Shown here piece after piece: positions 11,196 through 18,253 of a stretch of DNA of 42,055 nt (position 1 is the stretch's first letter; each line of letters starts with the position of its first letter). The translations under genes were made by a program, and so were the position numbers. Source of the stretch: Candidatus Rifleibacteriota bacterium (GTDB taxonomy: Bacteria; Muiribacteriota; Ozemobacteria; Ozemobacterales; Ozemobacteraceae); assembly GCA_015233565.1 (NCBI GenBank), contig JADFXM010000003.1, positions 219,063 through 261,117 of the forward strand, given 5' to 3'. The notes under the pieces were generated by a model. It was not told the DNA's origin and ran no database searches. It saw only the letters and a list, made by a program, of their open reading frames with translations.

Positions 11196-12131
11196 TTAGT
11201 TTTTTTGCAAAATTAGAAGAAAGTCATATTCTTCTTTTTTTCGATCCGCCATTTTGAAATATTGAGAACTTTTAGGGAATTTGTGGAGAAAAGCCTTTTT
11301 AATTGGGTAAATTATCATTTCCTCATTTAATTTTGGTGGGACTCCCTCGGAACTCCAAAAAAATGCTGCCGCTTCAGATTTGCCAGACTTTTTTGCATAT
11401 TGTGAAAAATCATTTACTCCTTGCCAGGAATACCCCCATTCTCTTGCGAAATTGTAAATTTCCGTTTTTGCTTTATTCAAGTCAGTATTTCCTAACCACC
11501 AGGCATGAAATAAAACTTCTGAAGTCAGCTTCTCATCAGGTGAAGAAACTTCCCGCAAAGAAACTAAGTATAAAGATGATTCAACTTCTTCGCTTATTTC
11601 CGGAAAAGCATGTTGAAGAACATAAACTTTTTCTCCACTGTTGAAAATCATCTGATTATTTCTAAGAATAAAATAGTCAAGAATTTCAGAAGGAGAAAGG
11701 GTTCCCCGAGGTGTTTTAGAAGGGAAGGATAGCCAATAAGAAATAACTTCTTTTACTGCCGCAGCTAATAGGTTTCTTTGAGTTTCCCCTAATGCAAAGG
11801 TTGTTTCACGCCAAAAGTAAAGAAAGTCAAGTTGGAGTGGGGAAAATAAATCTGTTTGCCAACTTTTAAAGGGATTTTGAGGAAAATCCGGATTTTTATT
11901 TACATGGTTGGCTAAATATTTTCGACTTTCATCGAGAAATAGTTCTTTTTGATTTTCCAGGAGGCCCTTTAACAAAGGAATTTTACTTGGGAGCGGGTCA
12001 TTGATAAAAAGTTTGACTCCTCGTTTTTTGAACCACATCAAACTCTCAGATTTGATGGAAATGGGAAAGAAAATACTCTCAATCTTACTCAAACCGCACT
12101 TTTCTTCTAACCAGGAAGGTTGAAATCTCAT
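11196..12131 (-). CDS. uncharacterised protein, possible inactive DNA methylase relative
   Basis: This encodes a 311-residue soluble protein with no signal peptide or membrane segment. I do not recognise it securely. Near residues 25-55 the order of a hydrophobic strand, then FKKRGVKLFINDPLP and a helix recalls the first part of a Rossmann-type DNA adenine methylase, where the Asp binds the methyl donor. The later segment with FWRET and NLLAAAVKEVISY also has that flavour. The glycine-rich cofactor loop and a DPPY or NPPY catalytic motif are not visible, so if related it is probably not catalytic. Its ATG overlaps the stop of the upstream HD-GYP gene by 4 bases, so the two are co-translated. 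Confidence 0.55.
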   Translation of the reverse strand: MRFQPSWLEEKCGLSKIESIFFPISIKSESLMWFKKRGVKLFINDPLPSKIPLLKGLLENQKELFLDESRKYLANHVNKNPDFPQNPFKSWQTDLFSPLQLDFLYFWRETTFALGETQRNLLAAAVKEVISYWLSFPSKTPRGTLSPSEILDYFILRNNQMIFNSGEKVYVLQHAFPEISEEVESSLYLVSLREVSSPDEKLTSEVLFHAWWLGNTDLNKAKTEIYNFAREWGYSWQGVNDFSQYAKKSGKSEAAAFFWSSEGVPPKLNEEMIIYPIKKAFLHKFPKSSQYFKMADRKKEEYDFLLILQKN

Positions 12132-12799
12132 TTTTTCTCCGATAAAACTTTCAACTTTTTTGTTGACATTCGGGCTTTTACAATGGAAGGGTCAAACATG
12201 ATTCCTGACATTTTTTCCAGTTCGTAATCAATTTGTTCGGGGGAGAATGCCTGTCGGTAAGGACGATCACATGACATTGCACATGCGGCATCTGCAACGG
12301 TCAGAATTCTCGAAGCCAAAGGAATCTGCTCTCCAGCCAGATTATCCGGGTATCCACTGCCATCCCACCATTCATGATGCCATCTTATAATTGATGGAAC
12401 ATCATCAGACAACTGGAGTGTTCCACGTAAAGCTCTTTCCCCAAGACAAGGATGGAATTTTAATAACTGCCATTCTCCCTCACTCAAGGGGCCCGCTTGT
12501 TTTAAGAAATCTGATTTGTAAAGAGATTCTCCGCAATCATGGAGATAGGAGGCTAATTTAATAGATTTGATTTGATTTTCGTCAAGCTCAAGTATTCTGG
12601 AAATTTTTTCAGCTTCTTCTGCAACTTTTGCGGAATGTGGTATCGTATAAAATTCGTTTTCATCGAATATTGTGGAAATTCCCTTTAAATAATCTTGATC
12701 TGCAATTTCCTCACAGTTATAACGTTCTTTTAGCTCAAAATATTTATAAGTAAGTATAATTATAGCGACTGCAAAAATAATATTTAACAAAAAAAGCAT
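12128..12799 (-). CDS. membrane-anchored HD-GYP domain protein (probable cyclic-di-GMP phosphodiesterase)
   Basis: This is a 223-residue protein with one N-terminal membrane helix (residues about 2-18) and a cytoplasmic HD-GYP domain. HD-GYP enzymes hydrolyse cyclic di-GMP using two or three metals. The domain shows H55, the HD pair H87-D88, H116, H141-H142, the DGSGYP loop at 146-151 and D170 in TVAD. The lysine usually following HDxG is Glu here (HDCGES). No sensor or receiver domain is present. It is read divergently from parB and overlaps the 311-residue gene by 4 bases. Phosphodiesterase activity is likely from family knowledge but is not certain given the substitution. Confidence 0.85.
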   Translation of the reverse strand: MLFLLNIIFAVAIIILTYKYFELKERYNCEEIADQDYLKGISTIFDENEFYTIPHSAKVAEEAEKISRILELDENQIKSIKLASYLHDCGESLYKSDFLKQAGPLSEGEWQLLKFHPCLGERALRGTLQLSDDVPSIIRWHHEWWDGSGYPDNLAGEQIPLASRILTVADAACAMSCDRPYRQAFSPEQIDYELEKMSGIMFDPSIVKARMSTKKLKVLSEKK

Positions 12800-12857
12800 A
12801 ATTTCTCAGCTCTCTTCTAGCGTCTGTCGAATTTTTTATTTTTTTTCTTAGGAACAT

Positions 12858-12886
12858 AAAATATACTAAAACAAACGTATTTTCAA
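12858..12886 (-). promoter_or_regulatory. Possible sigma-70 promoter for the HD-GYP operon
   Basis: On the minus strand, TTGAAA (12881-12886) is followed after 17 bases by TATTTT (12858-12863). An overlapping TATATT gives a 15-base spacer. It points toward the HD-GYP start at 12799. Confidence 0.4.
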
Positions 12887-12913
12887 TTATTACGATATCT
12901 TTTTGTAATCAAA

Positions 12914-12942
12914 TTGACAAGGCCCTTTTTGTCTGCTAGTTT
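12914..12942 (+). promoter_or_regulatory. Probable sigma-70 promoter for parB
   Basis: A perfect TTGACA at 12914-12919 is followed after 17 bases by TAGTTT at 12937-12942. The latter is preceded by TGC, which gives an extended -10 form. It lies about 30 bases upstream of the parB start. Confidence 0.6.
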
Positions 12943-12975
12943 ATAAAAAAATCAGAATTTTTGCCGATAGATAAA

Positions 12976-13794
12976 ATGAATCAATTTAATCAATCTGAGA
13001 TATTAAAAGACTTAATCAATTTACCAATCGAAAAGGTGCGGCCTAATCCCAATCAGCCGCGAAAACAATTTCGGGAGAATGCCCTGAATGAACTAGCTGA
13101 TTCTATCAGAGAAAACGGGATCCTTCAACCGATTTTAGTCAGGCAAATGGGGGATCATTTTGAAATTATTGCAGGAGAAAGGCGGTTTAGAGCGGCGAAA
13201 CTCGCAGAATTAAAGAGGATTCCGGCGATTGTAAAAAAATTTGACGAAAGAGAAACTAAACTTGCTGCGCTTATCGAAAATATCCAAAGAGAAGACTTAA
13301 ATCCTATTGAGGAGGCCGAATCCTTAAAAGAGATCCTTTTGAACTATGAATTAACACATGATCTTCTAGCAAAGAAACTTGGTCGAAGTCGATCGGCGAT
13401 CACAAACAAACTGCGTTTGTTACAACTTCCAGGTTCGGTAAAAGAACTGATTTCCGAGGGAAGAATCTCCGCTGGACATGCGAAAATGCTTGCAGGCTTA
13501 ACCACTGATCAAGAAGTAAAGTTTTGGACTAGGAGAATTTTAAAAGACCGATTGTCGGTTTTTGAAACTGAAAAGCAGATTGCAGAAGATAAATCTGGAA
13601 AAACTATTGCAAAGGGGAACATTAAGTTGGTAAGTGATCCTCATATTAAAAAGACTGAAGAATGGCTGATGGAAGCGCTTGGAGCAAAGGTAAAGATCAA
13701 GCGAGGTCGGAAGAGAAATCTTCTGGAAATTGAATTTTACGATCGTGATGATCTTGAACGTGTTGTCGAAAACATTATTTCCGTAAGAGATTGA
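12976..13794 (+). CDS. parB: ParB/Noc-family chromosome partitioning protein
   Basis: This is a 272-residue ParB, a CTP-dependent DNA clamp that loads at parS sites and works with a ParA ATPase in chromosome segregation. The N-terminal nuclease-like CTP-binding domain has PNPNQPRK (24-30 region), GERRFRA at 67-73 and ENIQREDLNPIEEA at 101-114. A helix-turn-helix follows at about 126-150, with LAKKLGRSRSAITNKLRLL, and a C-terminal dimer region ends the protein. The ATG at 12976 is chosen. An in-frame TTG at 12961 would add five residues, and neither has a clear ribosome site. No canonical parA lies next to it; a metallo-hydrolase gene follows after 13 bases. Noc is the main alternative, but the neighbourhood does not decide. 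Confidence 0.93.
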   Translation: MNQFNQSEILKDLINLPIEKVRPNPNQPRKQFRENALNELADSIRENGILQPILVRQMGDHFEIIAGERRFRAAKLAELKRIPAIVKKFDERETKLAALIENIQREDLNPIEEAESLKEILLNYELTHDLLAKKLGRSRSAITNKLRLLQLPGSVKELISEGRISAGHAKMLAGLTTDQEVKFWTRRILKDRLSVFETEKQIAEDKSGKTIAKGNIKLVSDPHIKKTEEWLMEALGAKVKIKRGRKRNLLEIEFYDRDDLERVVENIISVRD

Positions 13795-13807
13795 GTGCGA
13801 GGTAATA

Positions 13808-14695
13808 GTGTATATAAAATTCTGGGGAGTTCGAGGTTCCGTTCCAGTCCCGGGAAAAGATACTCTTTTTTATGGTGGCAACACCACCTGTGTGGAAATG
13901 CATACTGAAGACAATCAGTTAATGATAATTGATGCAGGCACAGGTATCAGACTTTTGGGAAATGAGTTGCTTAAAGGGAAATTTGGGAAAGGGGCGGGAA
14001 TTTTGCACCTTTATTTTACCCACACCCATTGGGACCACATTCAAGGATTTCCTTTTTTCATGCCGGCTTACGTTGGCCAAAGAGATGGTAATGGAAAAAG
14101 AGTTGAAGGAACTTGCAATCTTTTGAACCTCTATGGTGCTTCAGATGTAGATGCTAGGCTAGAAGCCACTTTGCGTGGGCAAATGGAGCATTTTTATTTC
14201 CCGGTTGATTTGGAATATCTTAGCGCCAGAATTGCCTTCCATTCAATTGAAGAAAAGGAAATTCAGGTTGGCAAAGTGAATGTTCAAGCAAAAAAATTGA
14301 ATCACCCAAATGGGGTTTTGGGATATCGTTTTGAAGAAAATGGGAAAACTTTTGCTTTTGCAACCGATTGTGAACACCCATCGGATGGTTCGATTGACCC
14401 GAACTTGCGTCTCTTAGCCCAAAATGCAGACGTTTTAGTCTATGATGCACAGTATTTTCCAGAAGAATATAACCCTAAAGAATTTGGTAAAACGGGGTTA
14501 AGTAAAATAGGCTGGGGGCACTCCACTCCAATTGAAGCGGCACGGGTAGCATGTGAATGTGGAGTAAAAAAATTGATCTTAACTCATCATGACCCTCTTC
14601 ATGCCGATGAGCAAATCAGGAAGATAGAAGAAATTGCTCAGAAAAATTTTCCTAACTCGCTTGCAGCTTATGAAGGTCTGATTCTGGAAATTTGA
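13808..14695 (+). CDS. metallo-beta-lactamase-fold hydrolase (phosphodiesterase-like)
   Basis: This is a 295-residue MBL-fold hydrolase. It begins YIKFWGVRGSVPVPG and continues YGGNTTCVE, the standard opening of a bacterial group related to class II cyclic-nucleotide phosphodiesterases and RNase Z-like enzymes. Metal ligands visible are H72, H74, D76 and H77 in THTHWDH, the His of LNHPNG, the Asp of ATDCEH, and the later GHST and THHDP motifs. All ligands needed for a two-metal centre appear present. The start is a GTG preceded by GAGGT. Its substrate cannot be told from sequence. It follows parB closely and probably shares its transcript. Confidence 0.9.
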   Translation: MYIKFWGVRGSVPVPGKDTLFYGGNTTCVEMHTEDNQLMIIDAGTGIRLLGNELLKGKFGKGAGILHLYFTHTHWDHIQGFPFFMPAYVGQRDGNGKRVEGTCNLLNLYGASDVDARLEATLRGQMEHFYFPVDLEYLSARIAFHSIEEKEIQVGKVNVQAKKLNHPNGVLGYRFEENGKTFAFATDCEHPSDGSIDPNLRLLAQNADVLVYDAQYFPEEYNPKEFGKTGLSKIGWGHSTPIEAARVACECGVKKLILTHHDPLHADEQIRKIEEIAQKNFPNSLAAYEGLILEI

Positions 14696-14746
14696 GCAAA
14701 AAAATAAATTTCGCCTGAAAAACCTCTTCTCATTGTTATTTTACTA

Positions 14747-14763
14747 TGGTAAGATCACTACCA
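14747..14763 (+). repeat. Small inverted repeat directly before the start of the MinD-like gene
   Basis: TGGTA at 14747-14751 and TACCA at 14759-14763 flank a seven-base loop and end one base before the ATG at 14765. No Shine-Dalgarno is seen here. A short leader hairpin or binding site is possible. Confidence 0.35.
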
Positions 14764-14764
14764 A

Positions 14765-17700
14765 ATGAGCAAAGGGGCTTTTTTAACACCACTTTTTATT
14801 TTTGGTTCCACTCACTCTGGGGTGGGAAAATCTTCTATTGTTGCCAATTGGTCCGTCTTTCTTAGTGCTGAAGGGAAGAAAATTGCGCTTCTTGATTTTA
14901 ATGCAGCTTTCCCATGGCAGCTGAGATGTGCTTTCCCAAAATCAGTTCAAATCGAGGAATTGTCTGACCTTTCCGAACTGACTGGTACAAATTGGAATAA
15001 ATTCCAGAAAAAACTAAACCCGAGTTCTTCCAAAAACCTGTTTTTTTTCCCATGTGGACTAGTAAAATCGCCTGAGACAATCTTTTCGGAAGTTGGGTTG
15101 AAGGGTTTTCTAATCTATTTAAGCTCGAATTTTGATTATATTTTTGTAAACCTTTCTCCTGGCTTGAAAGCACTTTCAGATGCAAGAAAAATTTTCCAGA
15201 CCAAAAGAGGGAAGTCTGAATTCCGTTGCCTCGGGGTATTATTCTCCGGAAATGATTCCAAATCAGTAATAAATATTGATCAACTTGTCAGAAAGAATCC
15301 TCTTTATAGCCATCTGGTTTCGGAAAACCTTCTTACAGTTTTCAATAAATCATCAGAGGAAGTTGAAGAATCAACAATAATAGAAAAGACTTTTCCGGTT
15401 TCCGAAATAAAAAAGGTCTTAAACATCAGATTTCCTTTTCAAATTCCTTTTCTCAATGATTTAAAAGAGCAAGCTTCGGTTTTCGAACCAATCGTTTTAA
15501 ATGACCCCTCTTCATTAAGGCAGATTATTTCAGCGTTTAACAGAAAAGTTATTGAGGTTTTAGAGAATATTGATTTGGAATCTCCCGAGGAATCTGGTGG
15601 CTTTTTTGAACCCATTTGGGAAGAAGAGAGATATCAGTTGTTTCTACCCGTTATTAATAGGTTGAAAGAAGTCCTTTCTCTAAACTTGTTGATTAGAAAA
15701 AATTGCATTAATCATTTTGTTGAAGAACTTGGCCAGGATTTAAGGGTTATTTTGCGGGTTGGCCAAAACCCGCGGCCTTCGTTTAAGTTTTTATTTCCTG
15801 GCCAGCTAAAAATTGATTTACACAAAATCAAGCCCTCAGCATTATACGAGGTTTTTGATCAATATTTTTCCCCTCTTTCAAAGTTAAAGTGGAAAAAAAA
15901 TCTCGGAGAAATGAACATTAATGTTGAACCGGTGTTTGAATTTTCACCCGATGTTAATGTTTTCTCCACTTGGAATTCTTTATTTGAAATCAATATAAAC
16001 AATTTTGAGAGAATCAAAAGAGTTTTTACAAAATTTTCCGAGGATCTTTCAATTTTTGAAATTCCATCTCTTAATCAAACCCTTGGTTACAATTCCAATA
16101 ATGAAAGAAAAGTAGAATTTTTTAAGAGTGGCAAAAGTCCAGGGATTTCGGATGGCTCTTTGTTGGTTGGTGGCGTGGTTGGTTTTGAACCTAAATTTTC
16201 TTTCTCTCTTGAATACCCAACAATTTATAAAATTAAAAAATGGGCGAAAAGTGTTTTTCCTGAATTCAAGAATATTTTATTAGAACTCGGGAAGAATTTT
16301 TTTGTTCCTAGAAATCTTGAGTCCGACGAACTTGGGAAAAAGCGAATTGTTTTTTTTAAAGAAATTCTTTCTGAAAACCTCACTTCCCTTTTACCATTTC
16401 CAAAATATAAGTTGGAATTCTTTAGAAATTCCAAATTCATTGCTTTAATTAAAAAGGTTTTTGTTTTTTCTCAGCCACTTTTTGATTCGGTCCTTGTTTT
16501 TTCCAATAAATTTTTGAATGAAAAGTCGAATAGGATCCAATCTGAAAGGAAGATAATAGATTTCCCCAATGATTCGAATTTTATTGTTCCGTTAAATCAG
16601 TTCATTTGTAAGGAATTTCTTAAACCCCCGAAACTTCAAAGCAAATTTAATGTGATATTTGATGAAAAATCGGTGAGAAGTTGGGTTTCCCGAAAAAGTA
16701 ATTCCGAAAAAATTCCTGAGTTTTTTGACAAATCAATTTTGACAAACAAGTCTTTCCAAGTTAGTGAATATTTAAATGTAATTGGGGGCTCAGAAGAAGA
16801 GGATTTTTGCTACAAAATTCCAAGTATTAAAGAAAAAAAATATAAGAAAACTGATGTTTGGAATGCTTCCAAGATCCTTCGCGATAAAGAAGAAATTAAA
16901 AATTTTCAATATTTTGAGAAAAGAAAAGAAATAAATGACAAAAATACTTTTTCTGAAAGCAGATTTGAGATTTGTGGCAAATTCATTTCCGAAAGAGGGG
17001 ACGAAAAAGATTTAAGAAAGACTAGTGTTTTTATCAGAATAAAGAGGGAACCTTCTTTTCTTTTCAAAGTTTTTTCGGAGAAATTTGCTTATATTGATAA
17101 TATTTCCATTGCAAATTTACCCCAGAAAATCGAAACATTTAAAGCACCCGTTAAACATAAGATCATTTTCCAAAAAAATGCTTCTTCTCGGCTACTAGAA
17201 GCTTCAATCTCCGGTCTGGATTCCAGAAACTTCCCTTCGGAAGAAATTTTTCAATTGTTTGAAAAAGATTTTCTTATTAAGCATCATTTCATTTCGGAAA
17301 AAATATTTTCAGCCCCCAAGAATGAAGATTTGGTCGCTTCTAAACGATATGGAATTAAAGCTTTTTTTAAAGTGCCTGAAAAGGAACTTGAAGGAAACTT
17401 GGCGGAAGAAAGTTCTCCTGAATTCTTTGAATTTTTTGCCAAAAAAGTTGCTTTTGCTGTTGAAACTTCCAGGATCAGAAAAAAAACTTTCAATTTTTGT
17501 GCTGAAAAAACTTCAAGGAAATTGGAAGAAACAGAATTTTGTATTGATCATAAACTGAAACTTGGGACATTCAGCTTTTCCAAGGACGTAAATCCGTTGA
17601 AAAACACGAAAAGCGAATTTAATTCCCGGAAAGTTTTTTTTCCCCCTTCTTTCTCTCTTTATGGCTTTTTTTCTTCCGAAGAATGGTTTCATGACTTTTT

Positions 17701-18253
17701 CACAAATTGGGACTTTTTTCTTAGCGATGATTCTGAACGATTAAAGAAGGAAAAGAATTCCTCAATTTTGGAAAATGGAATACCTCCTAAATTCGCATTT
17801 TCTTCTTTCTCAGAGAAAATTGATTTTCAGACCAGGAATTTTTTATTTTTCCTGGATAATTCTTCCAAACAGAAATTCCGGGATTTTAATTTGCCTCCCT
17901 CTTATTTCAATAATTGTTCCCCAGAATTTTTAGGTTGTTGGGATTCAATGGGCAATTTTTTATACTCGGACTTGGCTTCTTTTTTTAAAAGATTTTTCAC
18001 CCGAATAAAATATTCACGAAGGCTTCAAATGTTTAAAAGAAGCTTAAGGTACTTCCTAGTTTTTAGTTTTGTTTCAAAAAATATGCAACCTAACTCCAAA
18101 TTTTCTGAGAAACGATTTGCCATGCCCAAGAGATTGAAGTGTATCCCTCCAAAAAGAATTGAAATTAAAAAATTGGGGATCCGCGATCTATTGAACGCTG
18201 GTTTGGAAGTTAAAGAAAAAATGATTGATCATTTGAACAGGTTGCTAAAATGA
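14765..18253 (+). CDS. giant protein with degenerate MinD/ParA-like N-terminus and Phe/Lys-rich remainder
   Basis: This encodes a 1162-residue protein without signal peptide or membrane helix. Residues 1-275 follow the MinD/ParA plan: a P-loop GVGKSS at 19-24, ALLDFN with D44, a strand DYIFVN at 124-129, then LSPG. Near the domain's end IPFLNDLK and VLNDPSS match the MinD C-terminus. The signature lysine of the deviant Walker motif is His17 with Ser18, and the Walker B Asp is Asn129, so ATP hydrolysis may be lost while binding is kept. From about residue 285 the chain is rich in Phe, Lys, Ser and Glu, poor in Ala, and unlike any family I know. It ends in a short amphipathic helix. Its stop overlaps the next start as ATGA. 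ParA itself is an alternative name, but the long tail argues for a separate family. Confidence 0.85.
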   Translation: MSKGAFLTPLFIFGSTHSGVGKSSIVANWSVFLSAEGKKIALLDFNAAFPWQLRCAFPKSVQIEELSDLSELTGTNWNKFQKKLNPSSSKNLFFFPCGLVKSPETIFSEVGLKGFLIYLSSNFDYIFVNLSPGLKALSDARKIFQTKRGKSEFRCLGVLFSGNDSKSVINIDQLVRKNPLYSHLVSENLLTVFNKSSEEVEESTIIEKTFPVSEIKKVLNIRFPFQIPFLNDLKEQASVFEPIVLNDPSSLRQIISAFNRKVIEVLENIDLESPEESGGFFEPIWEEERYQLFLPVINRLKEVLSLNLLIRKNCINHFVEELGQDLRVILRVGQNPRPSFKFLFPGQLKIDLHKIKPSALYEVFDQYFSPLSKLKWKKNLGEMNINVEPVFEFSPDVNVFSTWNSLFEININNFERIKRVFTKFSEDLSIFEIPSLNQTLGYNSNNERKVEFFKSGKSPGISDGSLLVGGVVGFEPKFSFSLEYPTIYKIKKWAKSVFPEFKNILLELGKNFFVPRNLESDELGKKRIVFFKEILSENLTSLLPFPKYKLEFFRNSKFIALIKKVFVFSQPLFDSVLVFSNKFLNEKSNRIQSERKIIDFPNDSNFIVPLNQFICKEFLKPPKLQSKFNVIFDEKSVRSWVSRKSNSEKIPEFFDKSILTNKSFQVSEYLNVIGGSEEEDFCYKIPSIKEKKYKKTDVWNASKILRDKEEIKNFQYFEKRKEINDKNTFSESRFEICGKFISERGDEKDLRKTSVFIRIKREPSFLFKVFSEKFAYIDNISIANLPQKIETFKAPVKHKIIFQKNASSRLLEASISGLDSRNFPSEEIFQLFEKDFLIKHHFISEKIFSAPKNEDLVASKRYGIKAFFKVPEKELEGNLAEESSPEFFEFFAKKVAFAVETSRIRKKTFNFCAEKTSRKLEETEFCIDHKLKLGTFSFSKDVNPLKNTKSEFNSRKVFFPPSFSLYGFFSSEEWFHDFFTNWDFFLSDDSERLKKEKNSSILENGIPPKFAFSSFSEKIDFQTRNFLFFLDNSSKQKFRDFNLPPSYFNNCSPEFLGCWDSMGNFLYSDLASFFKRFFTRIKYSRRLQMFKRSLRYFLVFSFVSKNMQPNSKFSEKRFAMPKRLKCIPPKRIEIKKLGIRDLLNAGLEVKEKMIDHLNRLLK

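Noticed and set aside
11800..11810. TTGTTTCACG as a parS half-site
   Set aside because: Only one half matches; the other arm CCAAAAG is not its complement, and the site is inside a coding region.
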